The translations under genes were made by a program, and so were the position numbers. Of a stretch of DNA of 64,000 bases, positions 7,560 to 16,455 are shown piece after piece. Below the pieces are notes generated by a model. That model had not been told where the DNA came from. It did no database searches and was given only the letters and a program-made list of their open reading frames with translations. Numbering within the stretch: the stretch's first letter is position 1; every line of letters starts with the position of its first letter. The DNA is taken from positions 1 through 64,000 of the forward strand of contig JACQWX010000103.1 of the NCBI GenBank assembly GCA_016209035.1. Reading direction: 5' to 3'. Origin of the DNA: Elusimicrobiota bacterium. Lineage in GTDB: Bacteria; Elusimicrobiota; Elusimicrobia; UBA1565; UBA9628.

Positions 7560-9190
7560 CCAGGCGGGAGTTCCTGGGCCTCGCCTCCCTCATGGGCGGC
7601 GGGGTTCTGCTCTCCGGGTGCGGACTCTCCGCCGAAGCCCCCCCCATCACCGGAGCCGTGCTCGGCCAGTCCCATCCCTTGGGGCACCGGCTCGTCCAGG
7701 CCGGGTTCCCAGCCCCCAGCAGGACCGTCGAGACCGGCATCGTCATCGTGGGCGGCGGCATCGCGGGGCTCACGGCCGGCTGGAAGCTGCTCCGCTCGGG
7801 CTTCAAGGACTTCAAGCTCCTCGAGCTCGAAGCCGAGCTCGGCGGCAACTCCCGCTGGGGCGAGAACAAGGTCTCCCGCTACCCCTGGGCCGCGCACTAT
7901 ATCCCCTTCCCGCGCCCGGAATCCGCCGCGGTGCACGAGCTCCTCCGCGACCTCGGCATCGAGACGGGCCGCGACCGCGAGGGCCGGCCGGTCTACGACG
8001 ACAAGACCGTCTGCTTCGCGCCGCAGGAGAGGCTCTTCATCCACGGCCGGTGGCAGGAAGGGATCTTCCCCAAGCTGGGGGCGACCGAGGAGGACGTCAG
8101 GCAGCTGCACGCCTTCGAGAGGATGATGGCGGGCTACAGAAACATGAGAGACTCGGAAGGTCGGCGCGCCTTTGCGATCCCCATGAACCTGAGCTCCAGG
8201 CGCGCCGACCTTCAGCAACTCGACCGCGTCTCCATGGCCGACTGGCTCAAGCAGAACGCCTTCAACTCGCCGCGCCTGCGCTGGTACGCGGACTACGCCT
8301 GCAGGGACGACTTCGGCACCGTGGTCGAGGAGACCTCGGCCTGGGCCGGCATCCACTACTTCGCGAGCCGCGGTGAAGGGGAGGAGGACCAGGTGCTGAC
8401 CTGGCCGGAAGGGAACGGCTTCGTGGCCTCCAAGCTGAGCCGCCTCCTCAAGGAGCACCTGGCCAACCCGCTCCTGGCCTTCGACCTCGAAGAGACCCCC
8501 TCCGGCGTGGCCGCCCACGCCTGGGACCCGCGCCGCCGCGAGAGCCTGCGCGTGTCCGCCCGAGCCGCGGTCGTCTGCGTGCCGGTGTTCCTGGCCCGCC
8601 GCATCGTCGCGTCCATGAGGCGCCAGGACCCGGCCTGGGCCAAAGCCTTCGCTTACGCTCCCTGGATGGTCGCCAACCTCACGGTCGACGACCCGCCGGC
8701 CGGCAAGGGCTTCCCGCCCGCCTGGGACAACGTCATCTTCAACGGCGAGGGCTTGGGCTACGTGGTCGCGACCCACCAAGGCCTCGATCGGAGCATCGGC
8801 TCGACCGTGTGGACCTACTACTTCCCCATGCCCCAGGGAGACCCGGCCAAGGCCAGGCGCGCCGCCTTGAGCCGTTCCTGGAGCGATTGGCGCGACCTCA
8901 TCCTGCAAGACCTGTCCCGCGCGCATCCCGGGATCTCGGCCCGGGTCCGGAACATCGATATCATGGTCTTCGGCCACGCCATGGTCAAGCCCCTGGTGGG
9001 CATGATGTGGGGAGCCGACCGCCTGGCCGCCTTGAAGCCCCTGGCCGGGCCGGGTGGCAGGGTCTTCCTCGGCCACTCGGACTTAAGCGGCTTCTCCCTG
9101 TTCGAGGAGGCGCAGTACCACGGCGTGCTGGCCGCCCAACGCGCCATGGCCAGGCTCGGGCACCCCTTCCGGCCCAGCGTGCAAGCCTGA
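7538..9190 (+). CDS. Tat-exported FAD-dependent oxidoreductase (amine-oxidase-like), lipoprotein
   Basis: 550 residues. The N-terminus carries a twin-arginine signal (TRREFLGLA, Arg9-Arg10) and a lipobox ending at Cys28 (LLSGC). It should therefore be exported folded and lipid-anchored. The dinucleotide-binding motif IVIVGGGIAGLTAG and ELEAELGGNS mark a flavin amine-oxidase/phytoene-desaturase-type fold. Being coupled to an aminopropyltransferase-like gene suggests a polyamine or related amine as substrate, which is inference. It is the last gene of the operon and is convergent with the next gene at 4 bp. Confidence 0.82.
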   Translation: MGEDQLLTRREFLGLASLMGGGVLLSGCGLSAEAPPITGAVLGQSHPLGHRLVQAGFPAPSRTVETGIVIVGGGIAGLTAGWKLLRSGFKDFKLLELEAELGGNSRWGENKVSRYPWAAHYIPFPRPESAAVHELLRDLGIETGRDREGRPVYDDKTVCFAPQERLFIHGRWQEGIFPKLGATEEDVRQLHAFERMMAGYRNMRDSEGRRAFAIPMNLSSRRADLQQLDRVSMADWLKQNAFNSPRLRWYADYACRDDFGTVVEETSAWAGIHYFASRGEGEEDQVLTWPEGNGFVASKLSRLLKEHLANPLLAFDLEETPSGVAAHAWDPRRRESLRVSARAAVVCVPVFLARRIVASMRRQDPAWAKAFAYAPWMVANLTVDDPPAGKGFPPAWDNVIFNGEGLGYVVATHQGLDRSIGSTVWTYYFPMPQGDPAKARRAALSRSWSDWRDLILQDLSRAHPGISARVRNIDIMVFGHAMVKPLVGMMWGADRLAALKPLAGPGGRVFLGHSDLSGFSLFEEAQYHGVLAAQRAMARLGHPFRPSVQA

Positions 9191-9194
9191 CCGG

Positions 9195-10535
9195 CTACTT
9201 GCGAGACGCCATGTCGAGCAGGAGCCGGTGCCGGTCCTGCGCAGTGGCCGGGACATAGGCGGCCGAGGAAGGCACGGGCTTGCCCGCGGCCGCGAGCCGG
9301 CGCTCATCCGGGGAGAGCTTCGCGTAGAGGGACACGAGCTCGTTGAAGGCCTGGGAGAACCCGCCCGCCAGAGCCGCGAGCCTCGGGTCCTTGTGCTTGG
9401 CCGCGGCGTCGAGGAACTTCCCGCGGTTCGGGTGCGGCTTGCCGGAAAGGATCTCTTCCGGGGACCAGGCCTCGATGACGCCCAGGAGCGCGTGGCCGGC
9501 GTAGACCTGCCGCAGGGTCGGCGAGTCGAGGTACTTCTGGAGCCCGGCGAGCTCAGCCGGCGCCTTCGCGAGCTTCCCGATGGCCTCGGTCTCCTCGGGC
9601 TGCATCATGAAACCCTTGAGTTCCTTGCCCAGCATGCCCGTCACCTTGGCGACCTCCATCTTGCGGACCACGCAGTCCAAGCCGGCCTCGGCCTCGATGG
9701 CCTTCTCCTGCACCCGCCGAACAACGGCATAACCGTCGAGGATGACCGCCAACCCCATGGCCCGCGACACGGTCGACCAGTCCTTCATCAAGAGGAACCC
9801 CAAGGCGATCACCTTCTTGGCCTCGCCCTCGGCGTCCGCGAGCTTGCTTTCCTTATAGTAGGCCTCCGCGCGGTCGAGGTACGGGTCGCCGAGCCGCGCG
9901 AGGATGACGGGCACCACCGCCATGCTGCCGGTCTCGGCGTAGGACCTGGGCACGAGGCTGACGCCGGTCATCAGGTTGTCGCCGAAGCGGAGCCCCTCTT
10001 CGAGCTTCGCGCGTGCCTGGGCCGCGACCGCGGGCGGGAGCCTGTAGCCATCGGTCGCCAGGCCTTCGACGAGGGCCGGGCCGCCCGCCTCCAGCGCGGC
10101 CTTGACCGCGGCGAGCATCGGCCCGCTCGCGTCGCCTTCCTCCAGGTCCGACGGGAGGAAGGCGTCGACGTTCGACGGATATGCGTAGGGCGCCGGGGAG
10201 TGGCGCCTGACGTCGGCGTCCACAGCCGCCTTCTGATCGTCGTTCATCTCGCAGGCCTGCTTGGGCGAGTCCGAGCCCCCGATGCGCGACGCCTTGCGCA
10301 GGACGGCCGACAAGACCAAGGTCATGACCACGACGATGAAGAAGACGATGGCGATGCGCGAGGGCCACGGCGGCGCCGCGGGGGCGGCCGGAGCGGCCAT
10401 GACCGAGGCGATGCGGAAGGCGTCATCGATCTCGTCCAAAGACACGCCGTCGTTGAGGAGCTGGCGGCGGATATCCTCGTCGGGGAACTGGCCCTTGAGC
10501 CGCTGGACGTACTCGATGACCTCGCGCCTGGCCAT
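9195..10535 (-). CDS. Membrane protein with N-terminal UBA-like module
   Basis: 446 residues. Residues 1-45 look like the UBA/CUE-type helical module often seen at the start of bacterial membrane proteins (VIEYVQRLKGQFPDEDIRRQ, GVSLDEIDDAF). An Ala/Pro linker and one membrane helix at about 60-85 follow. The remaining 350 residues are mostly helical and extracytoplasmic, with no recognised catalytic motif. It stands alone between convergent and same-strand genes. The function is unknown. Confidence 0.65.
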   Translation of the reverse strand: MARREVIEYVQRLKGQFPDEDIRRQLLNDGVSLDEIDDAFRIASVMAAPAAPAAPPWPSRIAIVFFIVVVMTLVLSAVLRKASRIGGSDSPKQACEMNDDQKAAVDADVRRHSPAPYAYPSNVDAFLPSDLEEGDASGPMLAAVKAALEAGGPALVEGLATDGYRLPPAVAAQARAKLEEGLRFGDNLMTGVSLVPRSYAETGSMAVVPVILARLGDPYLDRAEAYYKESKLADAEGEAKKVIALGFLLMKDWSTVSRAMGLAVILDGYAVVRRVQEKAIEAEAGLDCVVRKMEVAKVTGMLGKELKGFMMQPEETEAIGKLAKAPAELAGLQKYLDSPTLRQVYAGHALLGVIEAWSPEEILSGKPHPNRGKFLDAAAKHKDPRLAALAGGFSQAFNELVSLYAKLSPDERRLAAAGKPVPSSAAYVPATAQDRHRLLLDMASRK

Positions 10536-10568
10536 GGCGGGTCTATCCTAGCAAACTGCCGGCGGCCT

Positions 10569-10829
10569 TCAGCCGAAGTTGTAGTGCTTGCGGACCGGCT
10601 TCTTCACGATCCAGGTGCACTCCAGGCCCCTGGGGAAGACCACCCAGTCGCCGGCCATGAAAGAAACCTCTCCCTGGGAGGTCTTGACCGTGACTTCGCC
10701 TTCCAGGATCAGGCAGGTCTCGCTCGAGTCGTAGCGCCAGGGGAAGCTCGACACTTCCTTGGTCCAGATCGGCCACGATGATGCCTTCTTCTTCTCGTCT
10801 TCGGTGGGCTTGCGGACTTGGATCGCCAT
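10569..10829 (-). CDS. Small cupin protein
   Basis: 86-residue single cupin barrel of the Cupin_3/DUF861 kind: SSETCLILEGEVTVKTSQGE, FMAGDWVVFPRGLECTW. The usual first-motif His residues are mostly absent, and Glu and Cys are present, so metal binding is uncertain. A GGAGGTG Shine-Dalgarno lies just before the ATG. Proteins this size include sugar isomerases and regulatory binding proteins, so no substrate can be named. Confidence 0.8.
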   Translation of the reverse strand: MAIQVRKPTEDEKKKASSWPIWTKEVSSFPWRYDSSETCLILEGEVTVKTSQGEVSFMAGDWVVFPRGLECTWIVKKPVRKHYNFG

Positions 10830-10850
10830 GGGGCACCTCCGCTACGCAAT

Positions 10851-10910
10851 GGGGTCAGGCCTCGTAGACAGTACAGCAATTGCGAGAGCCCAAACTCAAG
10901 ACCTGACCCC
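10851..10910. repeat. REP-like palindrome (GGGGTCAGG / CCTGACCCC)
   Basis: GGGGTCAGG at 10851-10859 and its exact complement CCTGACCCC at 10902-10910 enclose a 42-nt interior. It sits between the cupin gene and the CsgG-like gene, just past the latter's stop. The arm sequence resembles the GGTCAGAC/GTCAGG heads of REP elements mobilised by Y1 (RAYT) transposases. No transposase is in the window, so it would be a non-autonomous copy. Confidence 0.5.
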
Positions 10911-10913
10911 GCA

Positions 10914-11792
10914 TCAGAGCCCGCAGTGGTTGGCGACCAGCTCGAGGAGCTTCTGGTACTTCTTCAGCCCGTCGAACTCCTCGCGGGTGAGCCCCGGCAC
11001 ATAGTCCTCCTGATGCCAATAGCGCAGGCGGCTGTAGAAGACCTCCTTGAGCCGCAGGTCCGCGATCTCGGAGCCGGGGTTGCGCTTGAGAGACGAGATC
11101 GAGAAGTCCCTCTCTTTGAGCTTGAGGGCCCAGAACCTGGCCTTGACGTCGATGAGGTCCCGCTCGTACCGGTTGAGCTGGCCGCGGGCGCTCCCGCAGT
11201 CCGAGACCTCGACCTCCCGGCCGGCCGGCGGGCTCCATGAGACGTTGACCACCTGGCCGTCGTCCAAGGAGGGGATCGGCGGGACCGGCAAGTCCCAGGG
11301 CGCCGGATCGTCCGCGAAATTGGACCAGTCCTTTTCGATCCTGCCCGAGGTCGCTGCGATGACCTTCCCGGTCCCGGTGTCGATCATCCGGGCATTGACC
11401 TCGATGCGGCCGTCCTTGAGCTCGAGCACGGTCCCGGCGATGACGGCGTCGATGCCCATCTCCCGGCCGAGCGCGACCGCCACGCCGGCCGTGACCTTCT
11501 TGGGCGAGCCGGTCCTCTCCTCGAAGGCCTTGTCGAGGATGTCGCGCTCCACCACGTCCATGGAGCCGGAAGCGAGCAATTTTTGCGCGAGCCTAGCGGA
11601 GATGACCGCCCCCGAGAGGGAATCCCGGCCCGTCACTCCGGAGAACGACACGACCGCGGCCCGCTTCTTGGCGAACTTCAGGGCCGCCTTGGTGATGTCG
11701 CCCGCCATCCTGTGGCTGTCGTCCGGGGGAGCCGCGACCGCTGCGGCGGCAAGGATCACAACGGCAACCGCGCTCCAGGTCGTGGCCTTCAT
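10914..11792 (-). CDS. CsgG/FlgO-like secreted protein
   Basis: 292 residues with a signal peptide (SAVAVVILAAAAVAAP). A domain of the FlgO/CsgG kind follows: AAVVSFSGVTGRDS, ISARLAQKLLASGSMDVVER, GREMGIDAVIAGTVLELKDG, NARMIDTGTGKVIAATSG. These domains occur in envelope proteins tied to secretion or flagellar outer-membrane structures. The C-terminal 110 residues are charged and unassigned. The ATG at 11792 is preferred over an extended in-frame start because the signal peptide begins there. Confidence 0.75.
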   Translation of the reverse strand: MKATTWSAVAVVILAAAAVAAPPDDSHRMAGDITKAALKFAKKRAAVVSFSGVTGRDSLSGAVISARLAQKLLASGSMDVVERDILDKAFEERTGSPKKVTAGVAVALGREMGIDAVIAGTVLELKDGRIEVNARMIDTGTGKVIAATSGRIEKDWSNFADDPAPWDLPVPPIPSLDDGQVVNVSWSPPAGREVEVSDCGSARGQLNRYERDLIDVKARFWALKLKERDFSISSLKRNPGSEIADLRLKEVFYSRLRYWHQEDYVPGLTREEFDGLKKYQKLLELVANHCGL

Positions 11793-11907
11793 TGTATCGG
11801 ACCGTGTGCCTTTTTCGCGCCTCTGGGTACTAGGTAGCATAACAGAACTCCGCTGTGCGGTAAATTCACGGAATGGTGATTCCGCGTAACGGCGAAGTTA
11901 CGGCCGG

Positions 11908-12603
11908 CTACGGTTTGGCTGGCTGAGGACTCAAGTAGACGTAGCCGAAGTTCTTCACGTTCACGATCCGCCTCGCCAGCTCCTCCGGCAGGGCCTTGCG
12001 CAGGCGGTTGAGCATGACATCCAAGGCGCGGGAGAGCCCCGGGTCCTCGGTCCCCTCCACGAGGCGGAACAGGTCGGCGCGGCTCACCGGCGTGGGGCTC
12101 CTCTCCACGAGCACATGCAGGAGCACGAACATCTTGGGCGACAGGACCGTCGCGCGGGCGCCCTTCCAGATGACCTCCCGGTCATAGGCGCGCAAGGAGA
12201 GGTCCTCGCGGCTGAGCATGCCCTCTTCCTTGTCGAGCCTGCGGAACACGGCCTCCAAAGTGGCCAGGAGCTCGTGGGGCTGCCCGGTCTTGCCCACGAA
12301 GTAGTCCGCCCCGCTCTGAAGGCCCAGGACCCGCTCGCTCTTGTGCGCTGTCAGGAGGATGATGGGCGTGCGGCACAGGTCCGGCATGGAACGGACCTTC
12401 TGGCAGACCTCGAGGCCGCTCTGGTCCGGGAGCACGAGGTCGAGCACCATGCAGTCCGGGTGCACCTGCACGGCCATCTCCAGGGCCTTGGCCCCGGTCA
12501 TGGCGTACTCGACGTTCTTGATCTCCGCCATCTTGAACCACACCTTGAGGAGCTCGATCCAAGAGGGCTCGTCGTCCACGACGAGGATGCGGCGTTCGGT
12601 CAT
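11908..12603 (-). CDS. OmpR/PhoB-type response regulator
   Basis: 231 residues. The receiver domain (1-120) has the acidic pair Asp10-Asp11, phosphoacceptor Asp55 (MVLDLVLPD), Thr85 and Lys105. A C-terminal winged-helix effector (135-225) ends in RIVNVKNFGYVYL, a typical OmpR wing. No histidine kinase is adjacent, so it is an orphan regulator. It is the last gene of a three-gene minus-strand unit with the two zinc proteins upstream, with a 1-bp gap. Confidence 0.88.
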   Translation of the reverse strand: MTERRILVVDDEPSWIELLKVWFKMAEIKNVEYAMTGAKALEMAVQVHPDCMVLDLVLPDQSGLEVCQKVRSMPDLCRTPIILLTAHKSERVLGLQSGADYFVGKTGQPHELLATLEAVFRRLDKEEGMLSREDLSLRAYDREVIWKGARATVLSPKMFVLLHVLVERSPTPVSRADLFRLVEGTEDPGLSRALDVMLNRLRKALPEELARRIVNVKNFGYVYLSPQPAKP

Positions 12604-12604
12604 C

Positions 12605-12979
12605 TCACGGCCTGCCGAGCAGGAGCATCAGGTCGGCCGCCCCCGCGCTCCCTCCCAGTTGGAGTTGATGGAAGAGCCGCCAGCAGCCCCACGCCAGGTA
12701 GCCGGTGTAGGCCGCGATCAGGACCACGGCCGCCCGCCGGCCCGTGGGGGTGAGCTTGGGGCTCTTCAAGGCGAACGGAAGGGCGAAGGGGCCGAGCAGG
12801 AGGAGCGTCAGGACCGTGATCCCCCAGGGCGTGTAGTACCAGCCCACGTCCGCCCCTTGGCCCGTCCCGCAATGACGGCAGTAGCGGTCGGAGGGCTCGA
12901 TGACGGCCTTGCAGCTCCAGCATTCGACGAGGACCCTGGCGGGGGGGGCGGCGCCGGCGTCCTCTCGAGGAGAGCCCAC
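12605..12979 (-). CDS. Zinc-ribbon protein with two membrane helices
   Basis: 124 residues. A zinc ribbon (CWSCKAV...CRHCGTG, residues 20-40) is followed by two membrane helices (ITVLTLLLLGPFALPFAL and AAVVLIAAYTGYLAW). The GTG start has GAGGA about 6 nt upstream. The gap to the CPXCG gene is 9 bp and to the response regulator 1 bp, so the three form an operon. The function is unknown. Confidence 0.65.
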   Translation of the reverse strand: MGSPREDAGAAPPARVLVECWSCKAVIEPSDRYCRHCGTGQGADVGWYYTPWGITVLTLLLLGPFALPFALKSPKLTPTGRRAAVVLIAAYTGYLAWGCWRLFHQLQLGGSAGAADLMLLLGRP

Positions 12980-12988
12980 TTGGAGTCC

Positions 12989-13342
12989 TCAGGAGCGGTG
13001 GGCCTCGACATGGAGCTCGTCTTCCTCCATCTGGAGATGGATCGACATCGACCGGGAGCAGACGGGACAATCCTCCGAGAGGGTCTGTCCTTCCTCGTCC
13101 ACCGTGATGTGGAGCTCGAAGACCTCGCCGCAATAGGGGCACTCCACGGACGCGGTCTGCTCCACGCGGGTCTTCTCGGGCTGGGTCACCTCGGTGATGA
13201 CCGACTCCAGCTTGGCGTCGAGCTGCTTGTCCTCGGCCTCGATCTCCTTGAGGGCCCGCTCCTCGGCGGCGTTGCGCGCCGCGGGCTTCTTGGCTTTGAC
13301 CGTCTTCTTCGGCGATTTCTTGGCTGGCTTGCCTTTAGCCAC
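12989..13342 (-). CDS. CPXCG-motif cysteine-rich protein
   Basis: 117 residues. The first 50 are Lys/Ala-rich and probably disordered. The rest is the CPXCG family zinc domain, ECPYCGEVFELHITVDEEG and DCPVCSRSMSIHLQ, binding one zinc through two CxxC pairs. The GTG start has GGAGG about 9 nt upstream. It is usually a short (about 60-residue) protein, so the basic N-terminal extension is extra here and could bind nucleic acid. Confidence 0.78.
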   Translation of the reverse strand: MAKGKPAKKSPKKTVKAKKPAARNAAEERALKEIEAEDKQLDAKLESVITEVTQPEKTRVEQTASVECPYCGEVFELHITVDEEGQTLSEDCPVCSRSMSIHLQMEEDELHVEAHRS

Positions 13343-13388
13343 GGCTTGAGGCCTCCGTTCGAGTCATGGGGCTGCGTTCGTCATTCTA

Positions 13389-14390
13389 CTACACAACATG
13401 GTCCGGCCTCCAGCGCTCGTCGAAGCGCCACAGGCCCGCCTTGATGGCCGCGGCCCTCGCCGCGTCCATCTCCCCCTCCGAAACGCATCGGCCGATCGCG
13501 GCGTGAGGGGAGTCATTCACGACCTTCCCGGCGGGATGGTACTGGTCCATGATGTTGACGAAGATGTCCTTCGAGAGTCCCGCCAGCCATCCCATGACCT
13601 GGCCCGTGTCGTCCGCCATGCCCGGCATCACCAGGTGCCTGACCAGGACCCCGCGCAGGGCCACCCCGTCCTCGTCCACCACAAGGTCGCCGACCTGGCG
13701 GTGCATCTCAGCTGCCGCGCGCCGCGCGGCGGACGGATAGTCGGGCGCCGCGAGGTACCGGCCGCAGGCGGCCTCGTCCCAGAACTTGAAGTCCGGCATG
13801 TAGACGTCCACCAGCCCGTCCATGACCGCGAGGCTCTCCAGGCTATCATAGCCCCCTGAATTGTAGACCAGGGGAATGCTCAGGCCGTCTTCGACGGCCT
13901 GGACAAGGGCCTCCACGATCTGCGGGACGACATGCGAGGGCGTGACGAAATTGACGTTGTGACAGCCCTGCCTGGCCAGGCGCAGCATGATCCCGGCCAG
14001 CTCCCGGGCGTCCACCTCGTCGCCCCGCCCCCCCTGGCTGATGTCGAAGTTCTGGCAGAAGGCGCAACGCAGGCTGCACCCAGTGAAGAAGACCGTGCCC
14101 GACCCCTTCCAGCCGCGCAGGACGTCCTCCTCCCCCAGGTGCGCTCCCATGCTCGAAACCTGCGCGAGCCGGCCGACCCGGCAGACGCCCGGCGCGCCCT
14201 TCGATCGGTCCGCTTCCTTGCATCGGCGGGGGCACACCCTGCACGGAGGCCCGAGCAGCGCGACGGCCTCCCGCGCCTTCCTGCGCAGGGTCCCGTCCTC
14301 GGCCGCCTTGAGATACGCCGGGACGAAATCCTTCCGCCGCAGTACGAACCTGCCGTCGCCGTGCACCTCCTTGGGACCCGCGAGCGCCAT
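13389..14390 (-). CDS. PflA-like radical SAM protein (COG1313 type)
   Basis: 333 residues. An N-terminal Cys cluster (CRVCPRRCKEAD...GVCRVG) precedes the radical SAM motif CSLRCAFCQN (CxxxCxxC). Further on are MDGLVDVYMPDFKFWDE and a C-terminal half with VRHLVMPGMADDTG. This matches the PflX/COG1313 group of activase-like enzymes, whose substrate is unknown. The ATG follows a TTGACA-N17-TATCCT promoter by only 9 nt. It is divergent from the nucleotide transporter gene. Confidence 0.85.
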   Translation of the reverse strand: MALAGPKEVHGDGRFVLRRKDFVPAYLKAAEDGTLRRKAREAVALLGPPCRVCPRRCKEADRSKGAPGVCRVGRLAQVSSMGAHLGEEDVLRGWKGSGTVFFTGCSLRCAFCQNFDISQGGRGDEVDARELAGIMLRLARQGCHNVNFVTPSHVVPQIVEALVQAVEDGLSIPLVYNSGGYDSLESLAVMDGLVDVYMPDFKFWDEAACGRYLAAPDYPSAARRAAAEMHRQVGDLVVDEDGVALRGVLVRHLVMPGMADDTGQVMGWLAGLSKDIFVNIMDQYHPAGKVVNDSPHAAIGRCVSEGEMDAARAAAIKAGLWRFDERWRPDHVV

Positions 14391-14399
14391 GACCACCGA

Positions 14400-14428
14400 A
14401 GGATAGCCTCGGACCCCGCCGCTGTCAA
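14400..14428 (-). promoter_or_regulatory. Promoter for the PflA-like gene
   Basis: Reading the minus strand: TTGACA (complement of 14423-14428), a 17-nt spacer, TATCCT (complement of 14400-14405), then 9 nt to the ATG. The leader would be about 2-4 nt. On the plus strand an extended -10, TGTTATGAT (14436-14444), lies 12 nt before the transporter start, so the two promoters almost touch. Confidence 0.55.
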
Positions 14429-14456
14429 GAGGGGGTGTTATGATACAATCGGCCGC

Positions 14457-15686
14457 ATGGCTTCGCGGCTGGAGCTGTCCTGGCAGCGGACCGCGACGGC
14501 CGCGGCCTGCATCTCCATCGCCGCGACCTTCCTGGTGGGAAGCTACGAGTTCGTCCGCAGCGTCTCCACGTCGCTCTTCATCACCTCCTTCGGCGCAGCC
14601 TCGCTCCCCTACGCCATGACCGCGGTGCCCTTCGCCATGGCCCTGCTGGTCTACTGCTACGGGCGGCTGCTCTCCCGTCTGGGCGCCATGCGGACCCTCA
14701 TCGTCTCGTCGCTGGGCTCCGCCCTCGTCTTCCTCATCTGCTACCTCGCGCTCAAGCGCGGCGTGGACGGGGCCGCCGCTTTCCTCTACGTCTTCAGGCA
14801 GGTCTACATCGTGCTGATCGTGGAGCAGTACTGGTCGCTCATCAACAGCTTCCTCAAGCCCGCGCAGGCCAGGCTCTACAACGGGCCCATCATCGGAGGG
14901 GCCTCCATCGGCCCCATCCTCGCCGGCTGGCTCATCCACAAGAAAGCCGTCGCCATGGGCTCGGAGCAGATCATCCTGCTGGCCGTGGCCGCGTTGGTCC
15001 CGGCCACGCTGCTGGCCTATCTCTCGTACCGCATCGCGGGCGAGCCTCAGCCCTCGGCCGAGGAGACCGGAGGCCGCCGGGGCCATCTGCACCTGGCCCT
15101 GCTCCGTCAGGACCGCAGGCTCGCCCTCCTGGCCGGGGTCGTGTGCCTGGCCCAGGTCGTCTCGACCGCGGTGGACCTCAGGTTCAGCCAGCTCATCGAG
15201 GCCACCATCGCGACCAAGGACGCCAGGACCGCTTTCCTGGGCGGCTTCTGGTCCACGACCAATCTGGCCGCGTCGGGCATGCAGTTCATCGTCACCCCGC
15301 TCCTGTTGAGCGTCCTTCCGACGCGCTGGATATTCCTCGGCATCCCCGCGGTCCATCTCGCGATGGCCGGCTGGCTCCTGGGGCATCCCAGCCTCCAGGC
15401 GGCCGCGGCGTCGCTCATGATCTTCAAGGGCATCGACTATTCGCTGTTCCGGGCCACCAAGGAGCTCATCTACATCCCGCTCTCCTACGACGCGCGCTAC
15501 CGCGCCAAGCAGGTCATCGACACCTTCACCTACCGGCTCTCCATGGGCCTGACCTCGGCGGGGTTCTCGCTGGCCGCCATGCTCGCGGGCGTCCTCCCGG
15601 GCGGGTTCTACCCGGCGACGGCCATGGGAGCGGCGGCGGCCTGGGCAGGGCTCACCCTGCCGTTGACGGCCAAGAAGAAGGATTGA
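14457..15686 (+). CDS. Npt1/Npt2-type nucleotide transporter (ATP/ADP translocase-like MFS)
   Basis: 409 residues with about 11-12 membrane helices. The C-terminal third (DYSLFRATKELIYIPLSYDARYR...QVIDTFTYR) is characteristic of the TLC/NTT nucleotide carrier family. NTT carriers in intracellular bacteria exchange ATP for ADP. Homologues in free-living bacteria have unknown substrates, and this protein is shorter and more MFS-like. Start at ATG 14457, preceded by an extended -10 box and no clear Shine-Dalgarno. It is convergent with the methyltransferase gene. Confidence 0.75.
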   Translation: MASRLELSWQRTATAAACISIAATFLVGSYEFVRSVSTSLFITSFGAASLPYAMTAVPFAMALLVYCYGRLLSRLGAMRTLIVSSLGSALVFLICYLALKRGVDGAAAFLYVFRQVYIVLIVEQYWSLINSFLKPAQARLYNGPIIGGASIGPILAGWLIHKKAVAMGSEQIILLAVAALVPATLLAYLSYRIAGEPQPSAEETGGRRGHLHLALLRQDRRLALLAGVVCLAQVVSTAVDLRFSQLIEATIATKDARTAFLGGFWSTTNLAASGMQFIVTPLLLSVLPTRWIFLGIPAVHLAMAGWLLGHPSLQAAAASLMIFKGIDYSLFRATKELIYIPLSYDARYRAKQVIDTFTYRLSMGLTSAGFSLAAMLAGVLPGGFYPATAMGAAAAWAGLTLPLTAKKKD

Positions 15687-15693
15687 GCGTTTC

Positions 15694-16455
15694 TCAGTCC
15701 TTTCTGGCGAGGACGACGAGCCGGTTGGTCCGGTCCGACAGCTTGGCCCCCCGAAGGCTGCCCCAGAACCTGAGGGGCTTCAATCCCGCGCTCCGGAGGA
15801 GCCGGGAGAGACCCCTTCGGTCGAAGAGCCACAGGGCGAAGGCCCTCTCCAGGACGCGGCCTTCCGGCTGGATCCTGATCCAGCGGGTGCGGATCCGCCG
15901 CCCTTCGCGCTCCAGCTCGCGCTCCTCGAGCAGGTAGACGCCCCGGTCCTGGAGATGCCAGGAGCGCGGGGCGAAATGCCTCCTCAGCCAATCCGCGTTC
16001 ATGATGTCCATCAGGAAGAGCCCGCCGGGCTTCAAAGCCCTGGCCACTCGCGCCAGGACCTTCACATTGTCGCTCCACCGGTCGAAATATCCGAAGCTCG
16101 TGAAGAGGTTGAGGACCGCGTCGAACTCGGCCTTGAAGCCGAGCTTCCTCATGTCCCTCCGCACGAACCGGACCTCCAGACCGGCGCGGCGGGCCTTGCG
16201 CCGAGCCTCCTCGACGTAGGCTGAGGAATAGTCCAGGCCAGTGACCTTGAACCCTTTGCGGGCCAGGATGAGGGAATGCCTGCCAGGGCCGCAGCAGAGG
16301 TCGAGGACGGAGGCTCGGGCCCCGAGCTTCAGCTGCCTGAGGAGGAAGCGGACCTCGCGGGGCGCGGCCGCGACGTGGCTCTCGTCCGCCGGAGTGTAGA
16401 ACTCGGGGTCGAAGAACCCCTTCCTCCACCAATCCTTCCGTGGGCGGATCCGCAC
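15694..16455 (-). CDS. Class I SAM-dependent methyltransferase
   Basis: 253 residues. Motif I VLDLCCGPGRHSLILA at about 50-65, then the acidic end of strand 2 (VTGLDYSS), FVRRDMRKLGF and a post-motif NLFTSFGYF typical of small-molecule methyltransferases of the Methyltransf_25 kind. The C-terminal half is a basic beta region that may define the substrate. It directly follows the P-loop gene (1-bp gap), so they are co-transcribed. The substrate is not predictable. Confidence 0.82.
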   Translation of the reverse strand: MRIRPRKDWWRKGFFDPEFYTPADESHVAAAPREVRFLLRQLKLGARASVLDLCCGPGRHSLILARKGFKVTGLDYSSAYVEEARRKARRAGLEVRFVRRDMRKLGFKAEFDAVLNLFTSFGYFDRWSDNVKVLARVARALKPGGLFLMDIMNADWLRRHFAPRSWHLQDRGVYLLEERELEREGRRIRTRWIRIQPEGRVLERAFALWLFDRRGLSRLLRSAGLKPLRFWGSLRGAKLSDRTNRLVVLARKD

